Assembly (NCBI GenBank): GCA_965261535.1
Contig: OZ253469.1
Span: forward strand, 3,286,001-3,350,000
Source of the DNA: VXNE01 sp965261535
GTDB lineage: Bacteria; Pseudomonadota; Gammaproteobacteria; Pseudomonadales; Azotimanducaceae
DNA length: 64,000 nucleotides
Reading direction: 5' to 3'
Under the pieces are notes generated by a model. It was not told where the DNA came from. It worked only from the letters and a program-made list of their open reading frames with translations, and did no database searches. Positions 56,258 through 64,000 of the stretch are shown here, in pieces. Position numbers and translations under genes: made by a program. Every line of letters starts with the position of its first letter. Position 1 is the stretch's first letter.

Positions 56258-57109
56258 CTAGTGCATGTACGCGAACATGCGGCGGCGGTATTGTTGCGCG
56301 AGTTCCGATCCCTTCCCCATGGCTGTCATGATCGTGATCATCGTCCTGCGTCCGACATCCTCGCGGAAAGTGCGGTCGGTCCTCAAGATGGTCATGCAGT
56401 ACTCGAGAGCCGCCTCGTAGTTTTCGTCCGCCGCCTCGCAGACCGCCGTTTCATATAGGGCATTGAGGTCGTTCGCATCCGGTTCCGGCCGCGAACGCAC
56501 TGCGCCGCCATCGACAGCCGCAGCGGCCTCGGCGATTTCCAGGCGCGAGGCGGGCCGATCACGCTCCGGGGTATCGTCGGCAATGGAGCCCAGCGCGATA
56601 CGGGCGTCGTCCAAGTCGCCCTTGCGCGCCAACAAGTCAGCCAGTTCCACTCGGAAAGCCGGATTGTTGGGCTCTTCCGAAAGCGCCTGCCTGAGCAGGG
56701 AGAGGGCGCGGTCCCAGTCACGGATGGCGGTAAAACGATCGAGTCCTTCCTTCAGGCGCTCGCTGCCGGACATCGTCAATTCGTCGATCATCTGGCGCAG
56801 GACCGCTTCGCCCTGGGGGCCGTCTAGCTGATGCGCGATCTGTCCATTGGCGATCACGCGGATGCTCGGAATGCCCTGGACCCGCAGTTGCTGGGCCAGT
56901 TCGGGTGTCTGAGCGACATCGCAGAGGGCCAGGGCAAACTTGCCCTGATATTGGCTGGCGAGTGTTTCGAGATGCCGTTTCGCGTCCGCCGCAGGCGGAC
57001 TCTGGTCGGTCCAGAACAGAAGGATGACGGGGACTTCCTTCGACCGCTCGACGACGTCGGCGGAAAACGATGGAAGCTCTACATTGAATACGGTGGGCTT
57101 GGCGTCCAT
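56258..57109 (-). CDS. cnoX: CnoX (YbbN)-like chaperone-thioredoxin with TPR-like region
   Basis: A 283-residue protein. The first 110 residues are a thioredoxin fold with VPVILLFWTDQSPPA, in which the catalytic CGPC is replaced by SPPA (residues 37-40), so it should not act as a disulphide reductase. The rest is helical TPR-like (WDRALSLLRQALSEEPNNPA). E. coli CnoX has SQHC in this position and binds GroEL and unfolded proteins under chlorine stress. ATG 57109. Upstream, an inverted repeat (57143-57160) and TAGAAT on the minus strand suggest a promoter. Confidence 0.88.
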   Translation of the reverse strand: MDAKPTVFNVELPSFSADVVERSKEVPVILLFWTDQSPPAADAKRHLETLASQYQGKFALALCDVAQTPELAQQLRVQGIPSIRVIANGQIAHQLDGPQGEAVLRQMIDELTMSGSERLKEGLDRFTAIRDWDRALSLLRQALSEEPNNPAFRVELADLLARKGDLDDARIALGSIADDTPERDRPASRLEIAEAAAAVDGGAVRSRPEPDANDLNALYETAVCEAADENYEAALEYCMTILRTDRTFREDVGRRTMITIMTAMGKGSELAQQYRRRMFAYMH

Positions 57110-57131
57110 GCATCCATTCTGGCAAAGACAG

Positions 57132-57160
57132 AAGATTCTATCCCAACCCGTTCGGGTTGG
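57132..57160 (-). promoter_or_regulatory. Promoter candidate with inverted repeat upstream of cnoX
   Basis: CCAACCCG and CGGGTTGG are perfect arms of an inverted repeat at 57143-57160 with a 2-base loop. On the minus strand TAGAAT (57132-57137) follows and could be a -10 box. A protein-binding operator near the promoter is possible. No poly-T follows, so a terminator is unlikely. Confidence 0.35.
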
Positions 57161-57309
57161 CGTAGCGGCGCATCACCGTCGCCGAGCCCCATGGGCTGAC
57201 CCCGTTGCGGCGAGGGCGGCACCTCTGCGGGAAGGGGATGCGCCGTCGCTTCCTGAATTGCCGCGACGGCGCGAATTTGCACGTCTGGGACCGGTCCTCG
57301 CGGCGCTGG

Positions 57310-57739
57310 CCCGGATATTTCATCAAGGGCCGCGATGATCGCGCGGGATTTTTCCCGCGTGCGCGTGCTCGGAGCCTTCAGCCCGGGAGCGCGAGGGGGC
57401 AGCCCTCGCAAGAAGACAGCAGCGCGAGGGGGCAGCCCTCGCAAGAAGACAGCAGCGCGAGGGGGCAGCCCTCGCAAGAAGACAGGAGCGCGAGGGGGCA
57501 CCCCTTGAAGAAAAGAGACGGAAGCATAGCCACGCCTTATGGTGTAGCGACCACGTGCGCTCGCGCGGGAACAAGTGCCCCACGGGCGGCGCCTTCGGCT
57601 CCGCCCGTGGCCCGACCCCACCGTGCGAGGGCGCGGCCAGCGCAGTTTGTATCCGGCAGGATTTTAGAAATATGGTATTGACCTGTTGGAATTAAATGAC
57701 TTTTGTTTGTTCGACAAGCGGCTTGGTGAAATACCCGGG
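57310..57739. mobile_element. MITE-like element, copy B, with a tandem repeat array inside
   Basis: A second copy of the 45.9 kb element in the opposite orientation. Left end CCCGGATATTTCATCAAG; right end on the other strand CCCGGGTATTTCACCAAG. The core matches copy A nearly base for base over the hairpin (57580-57610). It is longer (430 bp) because a block of 33-bp repeats sits inside at 57374-57520. Flanks are CTGG and CTAT, not a perfect CTAG duplication, so it is older or rearranged. The right end abuts the peroxiredoxin stop (57740-57742). No transposase ORF is present. Confidence 0.82.
57388..57520 (+). repeat. Tandem 33-bp hairpin repeats within MITE copy B
   Basis: Unit AGCGCGAGGGGGCAGCCCTC then GCAAGAAGACAGC occurs three times (57388-57420, 57421-57453, 57454-57486) and a degenerate fourth from 57487. 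GCGAGGG and CCCTCGC inside each unit form stems. Length 33 keeps the same frame on each strand, giving repetitive frames (SARGQPSQEDS on plus). These are repeats, not a gene. Related to 50986-51051. Confidence 0.8.
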
Positions 57740-58396
57740 CTATGGCTGCGGGACTATACGAATATACGGCTTCGGTGATTTCCAGCCGTCCGGATATCGC
57801 TTCTTCGCCTCCTCGTCCGAAACCGCGGGCACGATGATGACGTCGTCGCCGTGTTTCCAGTTCACCGGCGTCGCCACCTGGTGCTTGGCGGTGAGCTGGC
57901 ACGAATCGAGCAATCGCAGCACTTCGTCGAAGTTCCGCCCGGTGCTCATGGGATAGGTCAGCATCGCCTTGATTGTCTTGTCGGGGCCGATGACGAATAC
58001 GGAGCGGACGGTCGCGTTGTCTACCGGCGTCCGGCCCTCCGAGGTGTCGCCAGCGTCTTCCGGCAACATGTCGTAGAGCTTTGCAACGCTCAGACCGGGA
58101 TCGCCGATCAACGGGTAGTTGACGGCATGGCCCTGGGTTTCCTCGATGTCCTTCGCCCATTCGGCATGGTTGTCGACGGGGTCGACTGACAGCCCGATGA
58201 CCTTGCAGTTGCGCGCGTTGAATTCCGGTTCCAGGCCCGCCATGTAGCCGAGTTCCGTCGTGCACACCGGCGTGAAGTCCTTCGGATGCGAGAACAGGAT
58301 CGCCCATCCATCGCCAATCCAGTCATGGAAGCTGATCTCGCCTTGCGTCGTCTGCGCGACGAAGTCGGGCGCTACGGAGTTGATTCTCAATGCCAT
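57740..58396 (-). CDS. 1-Cys peroxiredoxin (Prx6/AhpC-TSA type)
   Basis: A 218-residue peroxidase. The peroxidatic Cys45 lies in FSHPKDFTPVCTTEL. The C-terminal part (GRNFDEVLRLLDSCQLTAK and the final NWKHGDDVIIVPAVSDEEA) is the Prx6 type that lacks the usual resolving cysteine. ATG 58396 follows AAGGAGG, an excellent site. It reduces hydrogen peroxide and organic peroxides with an outside reductant. Its TAG stop touches the edge of MITE copy B. It follows the lipoprotein gene 80 bp upstream. Confidence 0.95.
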   Translation of the reverse strand: MALRINSVAPDFVAQTTQGEISFHDWIGDGWAILFSHPKDFTPVCTTELGYMAGLEPEFNARNCKVIGLSVDPVDNHAEWAKDIEETQGHAVNYPLIGDPGLSVAKLYDMLPEDAGDTSEGRTPVDNATVRSVFVIGPDKTIKAMLTYPMSTGRNFDEVLRLLDSCQLTAKHQVATPVNWKHGDDVIIVPAVSDEEAKKRYPDGWKSPKPYIRIVPQP

Positions 58397-58476
58397 GGCT
58401 TGCCTCCTTTGATGTGAACAGGAAAGGCTATCAGCTTGACGCACTTGCCGCATTGCGGTCGCTATCACTATCGGGT

Positions 58477-58812
58477 CTATGGATGTTCCAATAAATTATC
58501 CGCCCGATCCTGTGCCACTTCCCGCCAGTCCGTGAGATCGTCCGGACAGCGCAGCGCGTCGACTTGGGGCGCCGCGGTTGCGGTAGGCGGGTAGCGCGCG
58601 GGATTGGCGCCGTGCACTGTCTCATTGCATCGCTCGATCATCACGGAATACGAGATGCCCGAAAAGCTCTCGGCTTCGAATGCCAGGGTGCGGCAGAGGC
58701 AGCTCTCGACGTTCTTGTCGAAGGACTCCTGCCCCCCATCGTCCACCGAGCAGGCGACGAGGATGACTGCGGGGAAGAGGACCGATGCGAACCTGAAGGT
58801 CTTCGACGCCAC
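58477..58812 (-). CDS. Small lipoprotein of unknown function
   Basis: A 111-residue protein. GTG 58812 overlaps the hydrolase stop (TAGTG). It has a lipoprotein signal, FASVLFPAVILVAC, with the lipobox LVAC then SVDDGG. The mature part has several cysteines (CLCR, RCNE, RCPD), possibly disulphide-linked. No family recognised. It follows an alpha/beta hydrolase and precedes peroxiredoxin. The frame from 58983 is the opposite reading of the hydrolase and is not used. Confidence 0.6.
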   Translation of the reverse strand: MASKTFRFASVLFPAVILVACSVDDGGQESFDKNVESCLCRTLAFEAESFSGISYSVMIERCNETVHGANPARYPPTATAAPQVDALRCPDDLTDWREVAQDRADNLLEHP

Positions 58813-59525
58813 TACGGCGTGTGCGCCTGCAGGAACTCGGTGACTTTGGCGGCAGCGCCGTCTTCGGGCGATGTCCACTGCTCGATCAGTTGCGCGTTCG
58901 GCGCCCAGGCGGCAATCGCCCTGGATATGGCCTGCGGGTGATAGGCATCGTCGCCCATGAGAACAAGCAGGGGCGTCGCGCACGACTTGACGAAATCCTC
59001 GCCGACGTTGAAGTCAAAGTCGCCGTCGTACATGTTGGAGCGAAAACTCCGCCACGCTTCCTCGTCCGCTTCCGGATGCTCGCCTTCGATCGCGTCGGCC
59101 CAGCCTTGGAACATGGCGTAGAAGATTTCACGATTGCCGTCATAGCCTATGGACTGTTGCAGCACAGCCGCCGCGACGCGATCGGGCGCGGCCTGAATGA
59201 CACCGAGCACATACGGTCCGCCGATGCAGGCGCCCATCAAATGCGTTTTTTCAACGCCGAGGTGATCGAGCAGCGCGATCTGGTCTTCGGTGTAGGTGTG
59301 CCAGCCGTCGCTTGCCGACACCGGTGCCGTCGAGCGTCCCGCGTTGCGCTGATCCATCGCAATGACGCGGAAATGCCCGGACAGCGTCTCGATGGGATTG
59401 AACGGACCGTCGCGCCACAACTCGATGGCAGAACGCATGCCGCCGGGTGCGATCAGCAGCATCGGGAAACCCTCGCCGTGGACTTCGTAGTAGATCGATA
59501 CATCGCCGCGGTTGAAGAACGCCAT
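58812..59525 (-). CDS. Alpha/beta hydrolase with Cys nucleophile
   Basis: A 237-residue alpha/beta hydrolase. The nucleophile elbow is GACIGG with Cys100 in place of the usual Ser, and an oxyanion loop APGGMRSAIELW. Late residues include GDDAYHPQ. The start ATG 59525 (MAFFNRGDVSIYYEVHGEG) follows GGAGG and gives the family N-terminus; the very long frame to 60488 is antisense to the fusion gene. It may hydrolyse esters or lactones, or act without catalysis given the Cys. Stop overlaps the lipoprotein start. Confidence 0.85.
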   Translation of the reverse strand: MAFFNRGDVSIYYEVHGEGFPMLLIAPGGMRSAIELWRDGPFNPIETLSGHFRVIAMDQRNAGRSTAPVSASDGWHTYTEDQIALLDHLGVEKTHLMGACIGGPYVLGVIQAAPDRVAAAVLQQSIGYDGNREIFYAMFQGWADAIEGEHPEADEEAWRSFRSNMYDGDFDFNVGEDFVKSCATPLLVLMGDDAYHPQAISRAIAAWAPNAQLIEQWTSPEDGAAAKVTEFLQAHTP

Positions 59526-59735
59526 GGGTTTCCTCCGTTGTTGGCTTGCTCGGACGTTGCGCGAGTACGTGCCGGGCGGACACCGACTATTGCTACGGTT
59601 CCTTTTCCGACGCCTCCGGTAGCGCGTAATCGGATGGTATCTCATGCGGTTCGTTGGTGAGGAGCCCAATAACCGGATGCTATCCATAATGTGGCGGATG
59701 AAGCCGTGCTGATATAAGTTCGGAGCGGGGGGATC

Positions 59736-61460
59736 ATGTCCGCGAACGACGATGATCGCCGCAGTCGCGGCGAGTTGATGGTTAGAGAAGCGGCGGCTCG
59801 CTACGAGTCCGTCGACGCTTCGCGAGTCAACAAGTGGCTGCGTGACTTCCTGCCGCCCAAACCCGCTGCCGTACTTGACGTGGGGGCGGGCAGTGGCCGA
59901 GACGCGGCGTGGCTGGCATCCCTGGGCTACGATGTACTCGCCGTGGAGCCTGACCGGGTCATGCGCGAGGAGATGCGCCGATGGCACCCGGAAATACGGT
60001 TCGAACTGATAGCGGATCGTTTGCCCGAACTGGCTAAGACATTCCGATCCGGTTTGTCGTTCGATTTCATTCTCGTGAACGCGGTTTGGATGTTCGTTGC
60101 CCCGTCGGTCCGAGAACGGGCGTTTCGCAAGCTCGTCACCCTGCTCAAGCCCCGAGGTGTCATCGCGCTGACACTGCGCGAAGGTCCACTGGAAGCGGAT
60201 CGCGGCATGCACCCGGTATCGGTCCAGGAAATCGAACAACTGGCGCGCCGCCACGGTGCCTATGTCGAGCGGGTCAGCGAGGATGCCGACTTTTTTGGCC
60301 GGCGGCGGTTCAACTGGAAGCATATCGTCATTCGACTGCCGGATGACGGCACTGGTGCCCTGCCGCTGGTTCGGCGCGTCGTTCTGACCGACAACAAGTC
60401 TTCCACGTACAAGCTGGCGCTGCTGCGAGTTCTTTGCCGTATCGCCAACGGAACGCCGGGTTTTGTCAGGGAGACGCGCGCGGAGCATGTGGACGTCCCG
60501 CTAGGGATCGCCGCGCTTTACTGGATCAGGCTCTACCTGCCGCTGTTACGACGAAACCTGCCGCAGAGCCCCACGAATCGGTACGGTTTTGTGCGGCTGG
60601 GTTTTGCCAACGACGCCCTCGAACAACTGCGCGACACTGCGGCGTACGATCTGCGCGTCGGCATGCGCGTGGGCGCTGACAGGAAGAAGGCTATTCATCG
60701 TGCCCTGCTGGATGCGTGCGACACCATTGCCCGCATGCCGGCGAGATACATGACGCATGCGGACGGACGCCCAATTCTTCCGGCAGCGCCAAGACCATCG
60801 CGGCTACCGACTGAACTGGTGCTGAACGAAGCCTACTTCTACAGCTTCGGCACGCTTTCTGTTCCGATACACCTTTGGCGTGCCTTGCAACGTTATGCCG
60901 TCTGGATCGAACCTGCGCTTGTGGAAGAGTGGATCGGTTTGACGATTCGGTATGCCCGAGGCCAGGGTCGAACGCTCGACGAAATTGCGCTAAGGCAAGC
61001 GATGCGCTGGTCGGAACCCAAGCGAGAGGTTGCTATCGCGCGCAACCGTGCCTTGGCGCTGCTCGAGAATGGAAATTTGTTTTGCGTGTGGACGGGCAAG
61101 AAACTGCATAGACGAAGTCTCGACATCGATCACTGCTTCCCCTGGTCGGCTTGGCCGTGCGACGACCTGTGGAACCTGCTGCCCGCGCAGCACACCGTCA
61201 ACCAGCACAAGAAGCGCGATCTGTTGCCGGACGATCTCACCTTGCGGGGCGCGTCAGAACGCATCATGCACTGGTGGGCATCGGCCTACCGCAGCGAGTC
61301 GGTCCTGGATGAGCGGTTTCGTCTGGAGGCATTGGCGCGACTGCCGACACTCGACCATCCGAATTTCGGCCTGACGGATGTCTTTGACGCAATGAGTCTG
61401 CAGCGGCTACGCTTGGCTCGCGACCAGCGAATTCCCGAGTGGAACGGTACTGGTGATTGA
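59736..61460 (+). CDS. Fused SAM-dependent methyltransferase - HNH endonuclease
   Basis: A 574-residue protein in one frame. Residues 1 to about 200 are a class I methyltransferase: motif I VLDVGAGSGRDAAWLASLGY at residue 46, then VEPDRVMREEMRRW. It has no DPPY/NPPY, so it is not the amino-methyltransferase type. A helical middle region (TDNKSSTYKLALLRVLCRIA) follows. The C-terminus is an HNH nuclease: Asp465-His466 in DIDHCFPWS, Asn480 in DLWNLLP and Asn489 in VNQHKKRD. GGCGAG-like start context; ATG 59736. Divergent from the hydrolase gene. Combined methylation and nuclease domains suggest a defence or DNA-modification role (inference). Confidence 0.82.
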   Translation: MSANDDDRRSRGELMVREAAARYESVDASRVNKWLRDFLPPKPAAVLDVGAGSGRDAAWLASLGYDVLAVEPDRVMREEMRRWHPEIRFELIADRLPELAKTFRSGLSFDFILVNAVWMFVAPSVRERAFRKLVTLLKPRGVIALTLREGPLEADRGMHPVSVQEIEQLARRHGAYVERVSEDADFFGRRRFNWKHIVIRLPDDGTGALPLVRRVVLTDNKSSTYKLALLRVLCRIANGTPGFVRETRAEHVDVPLGIAALYWIRLYLPLLRRNLPQSPTNRYGFVRLGFANDALEQLRDTAAYDLRVGMRVGADRKKAIHRALLDACDTIARMPARYMTHADGRPILPAAPRPSRLPTELVLNEAYFYSFGTLSVPIHLWRALQRYAVWIEPALVEEWIGLTIRYARGQGRTLDEIALRQAMRWSEPKREVAIARNRALALLENGNLFCVWTGKKLHRRSLDIDHCFPWSAWPCDDLWNLLPAQHTVNQHKKRDLLPDDLTLRGASERIMHWWASAYRSESVLDERFRLEALARLPTLDHPNFGLTDVFDAMSLQRLRLARDQRIPEWNGTGD

Positions 61461-61503
61461 ATGCCTTGGGATGCGGGTCGGGTTGTGCCGTGCCTGCCTT
61501 GGC

Positions 61504-61809
61504 TCAACGCATTCCCGTGCCCGGCTCGTCCGGCGGCGTGTAGCCCGACGGTATCTCATACGGCTCGTTGGCGAGGAACCTACGCATCTGTTCGGCCAGA
61601 AACTTTCGCGCATCGGGTTCGATGAGATTCAGGTGGCGCTCGTTGATGAGCATGGTCTGCACCGCCCGCCACTCGGTCCAGGCTTTGGCGGACACATTCT
61701 CAAAGATGTCCCGGCCCATCGCACCGGGAATCGGGGGCGCGGGCAGGCCCGGTAGCTGCTCACCGTATTTTCGGCAGAGCACTTGCCTCACGCCGTCCTC
61801 CATTTCCAT
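61504..61809 (-). CDS. yggX: Fe(II)-trafficking / oxidative damage protection protein
   Basis: A 101-residue protein of the YggX family. It carries VLCRKYGEQLPGL with the conserved Cys12, then PPIPGAMGRDIFENVSAKAW and MLINERHLNLIEPDARKFL. It helps protect iron-sulphur proteins and DNA from oxidative damage. The ATG at 61809 is the best match; 61803 is an alternative. It follows mutY by 24 bp, the same order as in E. coli. Confidence 0.96.
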   Translation of the reverse strand: MEMEDGVRQVLCRKYGEQLPGLPAPPIPGAMGRDIFENVSAKAWTEWRAVQTMLINERHLNLIEPDARKFLAEQMRRFLANEPYEIPSGYTPPDEPGTGMR

Positions 61810-61833
61810 TCTTTGACGCGCATCAAACTTGTC

Positions 61834-62901
61834 TCACGCACTGATCCCGGCCAGTAGTCTAACCGCGACGGCGGACAAGCCGAATCTTCGTTCGTCGGTG
61901 GGCGCGAACCAGGCGTGTCGGGCGCCATCGAACACTCCATCGGCACGGCGGCGCACGCGCAGAAGGTGCGGGGTCACGTCCAGGTGGAAGTGCGTGAACG
62001 AGTGCCGGAATGTCGGCAACGTCTCGGAGCTACCGATTCGTGCTCCCCACTCTCGGCCCTGCACTTGCACGTCTGCCTCCATCGGCAATTCGGGCGGCGA
62101 CCAGAGCCCGCCCCAAATGCCACCGTCGGGTCGCCGTTCCAGCAGGCACGCGCCTTCGGCATCGACCAGTAACAGGACGCGAACGGCGCGCACGGGGAGC
62201 TCCTTTCTTGGTCGGGGTTCAGGTAGAACGTGCTGCAGGTCCTCCGTGTGGGCCAGGCAGCGGGACGACAGGGGGCAGGCAGAGCAAAGTGGCTTCGCGC
62301 GGCGGCAATGCGTCGCGCCGAAGTCCATGATGGCCTGCGCATAGTCGCCGGCATGTCGGGCTGGCGTGTGTGCGTCCGCATGGCGCCAGAGAGACCGTTC
62401 GGCGGCGGAATGGCCACGCAGCGCGTGCAAACGCGTGAGGACACGCTTGACGTTCGCGTCGAGTATCACCGCGCGTTGACCGAAACCGATCGCGAGGATG
62501 GCGGCCGCTGTTGAACGTCCGATTCCGGGCAGCGCGGTCAACTTGGCCGTCGTATCGGGCAAGACGCCATTAATGAGCCGGGCGGCGCGGTGCAGGTTGC
62601 GCGCCCGCGCGTAGTAGCCGAGGCCGGTCCAGAGGTGCAGGACTTCATCGCGATCGCTGGCCGCCAACGATTCGATATCGGGAAACCTCTGTACGAAGCG
62701 TTCGAAATAGGGGATCACCGTCGCGACCCGGGTCTGCTGCAGCATCACTTCGGACACCCACACCCGGTATGGTGTCGTGCAAGTTCGCCAGGGCAGGTTC
62801 CTGCGTCCATGACGTTCGAACCAGGCGAGGAGCCGGTCTGCGACCCAGGAGGTTTCCGCGGCGTCGCCGCGACTACGATGCGCGGACCTGGTCGTCTTCA
62901 T
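61834..62901 (-). CDS. mutY: A/G-specific adenine glycosylase
   Basis: A 355-residue repair enzyme. NLPWR, catalytic Glu51 in SEVMLQQT, helix-hairpin-helix LTALPGIGRSTAAAIL, catalytic Asp in ILDANVKRVLTR, and a [4Fe-4S] set in CRRAKPLCSACPLSSRC. The C-terminal Nudix-like (MutT-like) domain that reads 8-oxoG follows. ATG 62901; the TTG 62934 would add 11 residues. It removes A paired with 8-oxoG. With yggX forms a stress-linked pair. Confidence 0.96.
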   Translation of the reverse strand: MKTTRSAHRSRGDAAETSWVADRLLAWFERHGRRNLPWRTCTTPYRVWVSEVMLQQTRVATVIPYFERFVQRFPDIESLAASDRDEVLHLWTGLGYYARARNLHRAARLINGVLPDTTAKLTALPGIGRSTAAAILAIGFGQRAVILDANVKRVLTRLHALRGHSAAERSLWRHADAHTPARHAGDYAQAIMDFGATHCRRAKPLCSACPLSSRCLAHTEDLQHVLPEPRPRKELPVRAVRVLLLVDAEGACLLERRPDGGIWGGLWSPPELPMEADVQVQGREWGARIGSSETLPTFRHSFTHFHLDVTPHLLRVRRRADGVFDGARHAWFAPTDERRFGLSAVAVRLLAGISA

Positions 62902-62986
62902 GATCGGAGTCCGGCGTGGAGCGTGATGTCGCAAACACGAATGCCTGCCCGCGCGAAACGAATCAAACCGCGCCTATACTAACCGC

Positions 62987-63397
62987 ATGGACGATGTCGA
63001 AACCTGGGATCCGACGGCTGCCCGCGCGTTCGGCGAGCGTCAGGTCGAGCTGATCCGCAAGGCTTGCCGCAATCTCAACGCGGGGGAGCCAGGACTGACC
63101 GTTGGCGAGCGGGGCGAACTGGCGCCGCTGATGACGGCGGATGCCGAGGTATGGGCCGCGCGACTGGACGCGATTTCCTCGGATGAACTGGTCGGCTGGA
63201 TTCGATTCCTCACGTTGGCGGAGGCGCGATTGCCGGGTTTCGAAGCGGGGGCCAAGTCGCCGGTGATTCTCATCGCCCGCGTCCTGCGGAATCGGGGTGA
63301 CTATCCCGAAGATTTGAGCGCGTGGATCAAGGCCAACACCAACAACCGTTTCTTGCCCTACGGCAGTCTTGCGGAGCGCCTCAAGACTGGTCAATGA
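62987..63397 (+). CDS. Conserved hypothetical protein (small, acidic N-terminus)
   Basis: A 136-residue protein. It contains FLTLAEARLPGFEAGAKSPV and LSAWIKANTNNRFLPYGSLA, sequences conserved in a group of gammaproteobacterial proteins of unknown role. No signal peptide, no obvious motif. ATG 62987. Divergent from mutY. Confidence 0.7.
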   Translation: MDDVETWDPTAARAFGERQVELIRKACRNLNAGEPGLTVGERGELAPLMTADAEVWAARLDAISSDELVGWIRFLTLAEARLPGFEAGAKSPVILIARVLRNRGDYPEDLSAWIKANTNNRFLPYGSLAERLKTGQ

Positions 63398-63491
63398 GGC
63401 GCTTGTCGGTCTAGAAAGCGATCAAGAAACTCGCGTGGTGCCAGGATGCACAAATCCTGGAGCCGGTTTGATTGCCAGACGTTGGTTGGCT

Positions 63492-63509
63492 CGAAACGCT
63501 AGCGTTTCG
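63492..63509. promoter_or_regulatory. Perfect 18-bp palindrome upstream of hicA
   Basis: CGAAACGCTAGCGTTTCG is identical to its reverse complement. A nearby ACGAAAC (63521-63527) is a further half-site. It lies 26 bp before the hicA start. HicB antitoxins repress their operon by binding such sites, so it is a likely operator. Inference from position and symmetry. Confidence 0.6.
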
Positions 63510-63534
63510 TTCCGAATAGTACGAAACTTCCGCA

Positions 63535-63741
63535 ATGGATGGCCCGCAGTTCGTCAGACGTGCCAGGCGATATGCGGGACGAACCGGAAAGTCATTTCGC
63601 TATGACCCCCGACGCGGTAGGGGAAGCCACGGTGTCCTATACGTGGGCGAGCGCCGCACGGTCGTCCAGCGCGGCGAACTCAAGCCGGGAACATACCGAA
63701 ACATGCTAAAGCAACTGGACATCCCCAAGGAGGAATTCTGA
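63535..63741 (+). CDS. hicA: HicA toxin (mRNA interferase)
   Basis: A 68-residue protein. YDPRRGRGSHGVLYVGERR contains the HicA catalytic His (GSHG) and double-stranded RNA-binding-like fold, and GELKPGTYRNMLKQLDI is the usual end. It cleaves mRNA; HicB neutralises it. The stop TGA overlaps the hicB ATG by one base (TGATG), so the pair is coupled. ATG 63535, ribosome site weak. Confidence 0.92.
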   Translation: MDGPQFVRRARRYAGRTGKSFRYDPRRGRGSHGVLYVGERRTVVQRGELKPGTYRNMLKQLDIPKEEF

Positions 63742-64000
63742 TGCGGTACGCCTACCCATGTGTGCTGACGCCCGAGGAGGACGGTGGCTGCTCCGTTAGC
63801 TTTCCGGATATCCCCGAGGCGCTTACGTGTGGAAATGATCGCACCGAGTCGCTTGCCATGGCGGAAGAGGCTCTGGCCGTAGCTCTGGGAGCCTATGTCC
63901 AGTCCCGAGAGGACATTCCGGTACCCAGTGTCGCAACCGAAGACCAAACGCTTGTCCCCGTGCCACCTGTGGTCGCGGCCAAGCTGGCACTATATTCGGC
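63741..64000 (+). CDS. hicB: HicB antitoxin (partial, runs off window)
   Basis: The first 86 residues of HicB. Motif YPCVLTPEEDGGCSVSFPDI is the partly degraded RNase H-like fold, followed by EALTCGNDRTESLAMAEEAL. ATG 63741 has AAGGAGG just upstream. The window ends before the C-terminal DNA-binding part. It binds HicA and the palindrome at 63492-63509. Confidence 0.9.
   Translation, partial: MRYAYPCVLTPEEDGGCSVSFPDIPEALTCGNDRTESLAMAEEALAVALGAYVQSREDIPVPSVATEDQTLVPVPPVVAAKLALYS

Noticed and set aside
57388..57520. CRISPR-like repeat array
   Set aside because: The 33-bp units are directly adjacent with no spacers between them, and no cas genes are nearby.
58812..60488. 558-residue hydrolase reading frame
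   Set aside because: Upstream of 59525 it is only the opposite strand of the methyltransferase-HNH gene; the ATG at 59525 has a strong ribosome site.

Overview
The window is GC-rich (roughly 60-65 percent by eye) and looks like a chromosomal stretch of a gammaproteobacterium. The main support is three bits of housekeeping order: mutY followed by yggX, dnaG followed by rpoD, and rpoD followed by a CAT-anticodon tRNA that reads as tRNA-Ile2. Genus and species cannot be read from the sequence. The TRAP and polyamine-type transporters, TauD-type dioxygenase, dienelactone hydrolases and multihaem cytochrome suggest a free-living or host-associated marine or soil heterotroph.

Layout. 0-3.3 kb: polyamine-type ABC importer (minus strand) with one permease in view. 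3.3-13.5 kb: exported proteins, namely a 1776-residue subtilisin-like protease, a Calx-beta/LVIVD surface protein, and a divergent MbnP-MbnH pair (copper-binding lipoprotein plus its di-haem tryptophan oxidase). 13.5-19 kb: alcohol dehydrogenase, then a tightly overlapping mevalonate operon (diphosphomevalonate decarboxylase, phosphomevalonate kinase, and a single protein joining HMG-CoA reductase to mevalonate kinase). 19-25 kb: hydrolase, VOC protein, a broken HpcH/HpaI aldolase, a DctPQM TRAP transporter, and a CADD-type self-sacrificing p-aminobenzoate synthase homologue. 25-35 kb: sugar-type MFS carrier, then a long minus-strand run of sulfatase-modifying-factor-like protein, M3 peptidase, octahaem cytochrome, hydrolase and TauD-type dioxygenase. 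35-46 kb: accessory zone with gene remnants (Rieske oxygenase, SDR, glutathione transferase, cupin), an orphan adenine methylase, HigBA, and a beta-barrel protein. 46-53 kb: aconitase, dnaG, rpoD, tRNA. 53-64 kb: DNA repair genes (tag, SMUG-like, mutY), a CnoX-like chaperone-redoxin, peroxiredoxin, a methyltransferase-HNH fusion protein, yggX, and a HicAB module cut by the window end.

Most unusual content. (1) A miniature inverted-repeat element of 287 bp sits inside a cupin gene with an exact 4-bp CTAG duplication. Removing it restores the reading frame across the junction. A second, larger inverted copy lies 11 kb away, and fragments, single ends and a shared hairpin are scattered elsewhere. 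(2) HMG-CoA reductase and mevalonate kinase are fused in one reading frame. (3) A class I methyltransferase is fused to an HNH nuclease, without the amino-methyltransferase motif of classical restriction enzymes. (4) At least five gene remnants carry nonsense, frameshift, truncation or insertion lesions, so this is an actively decaying accessory region. (5) A DnaA-box pair next to an AT-rich stretch near 56 kb looks origin-like.
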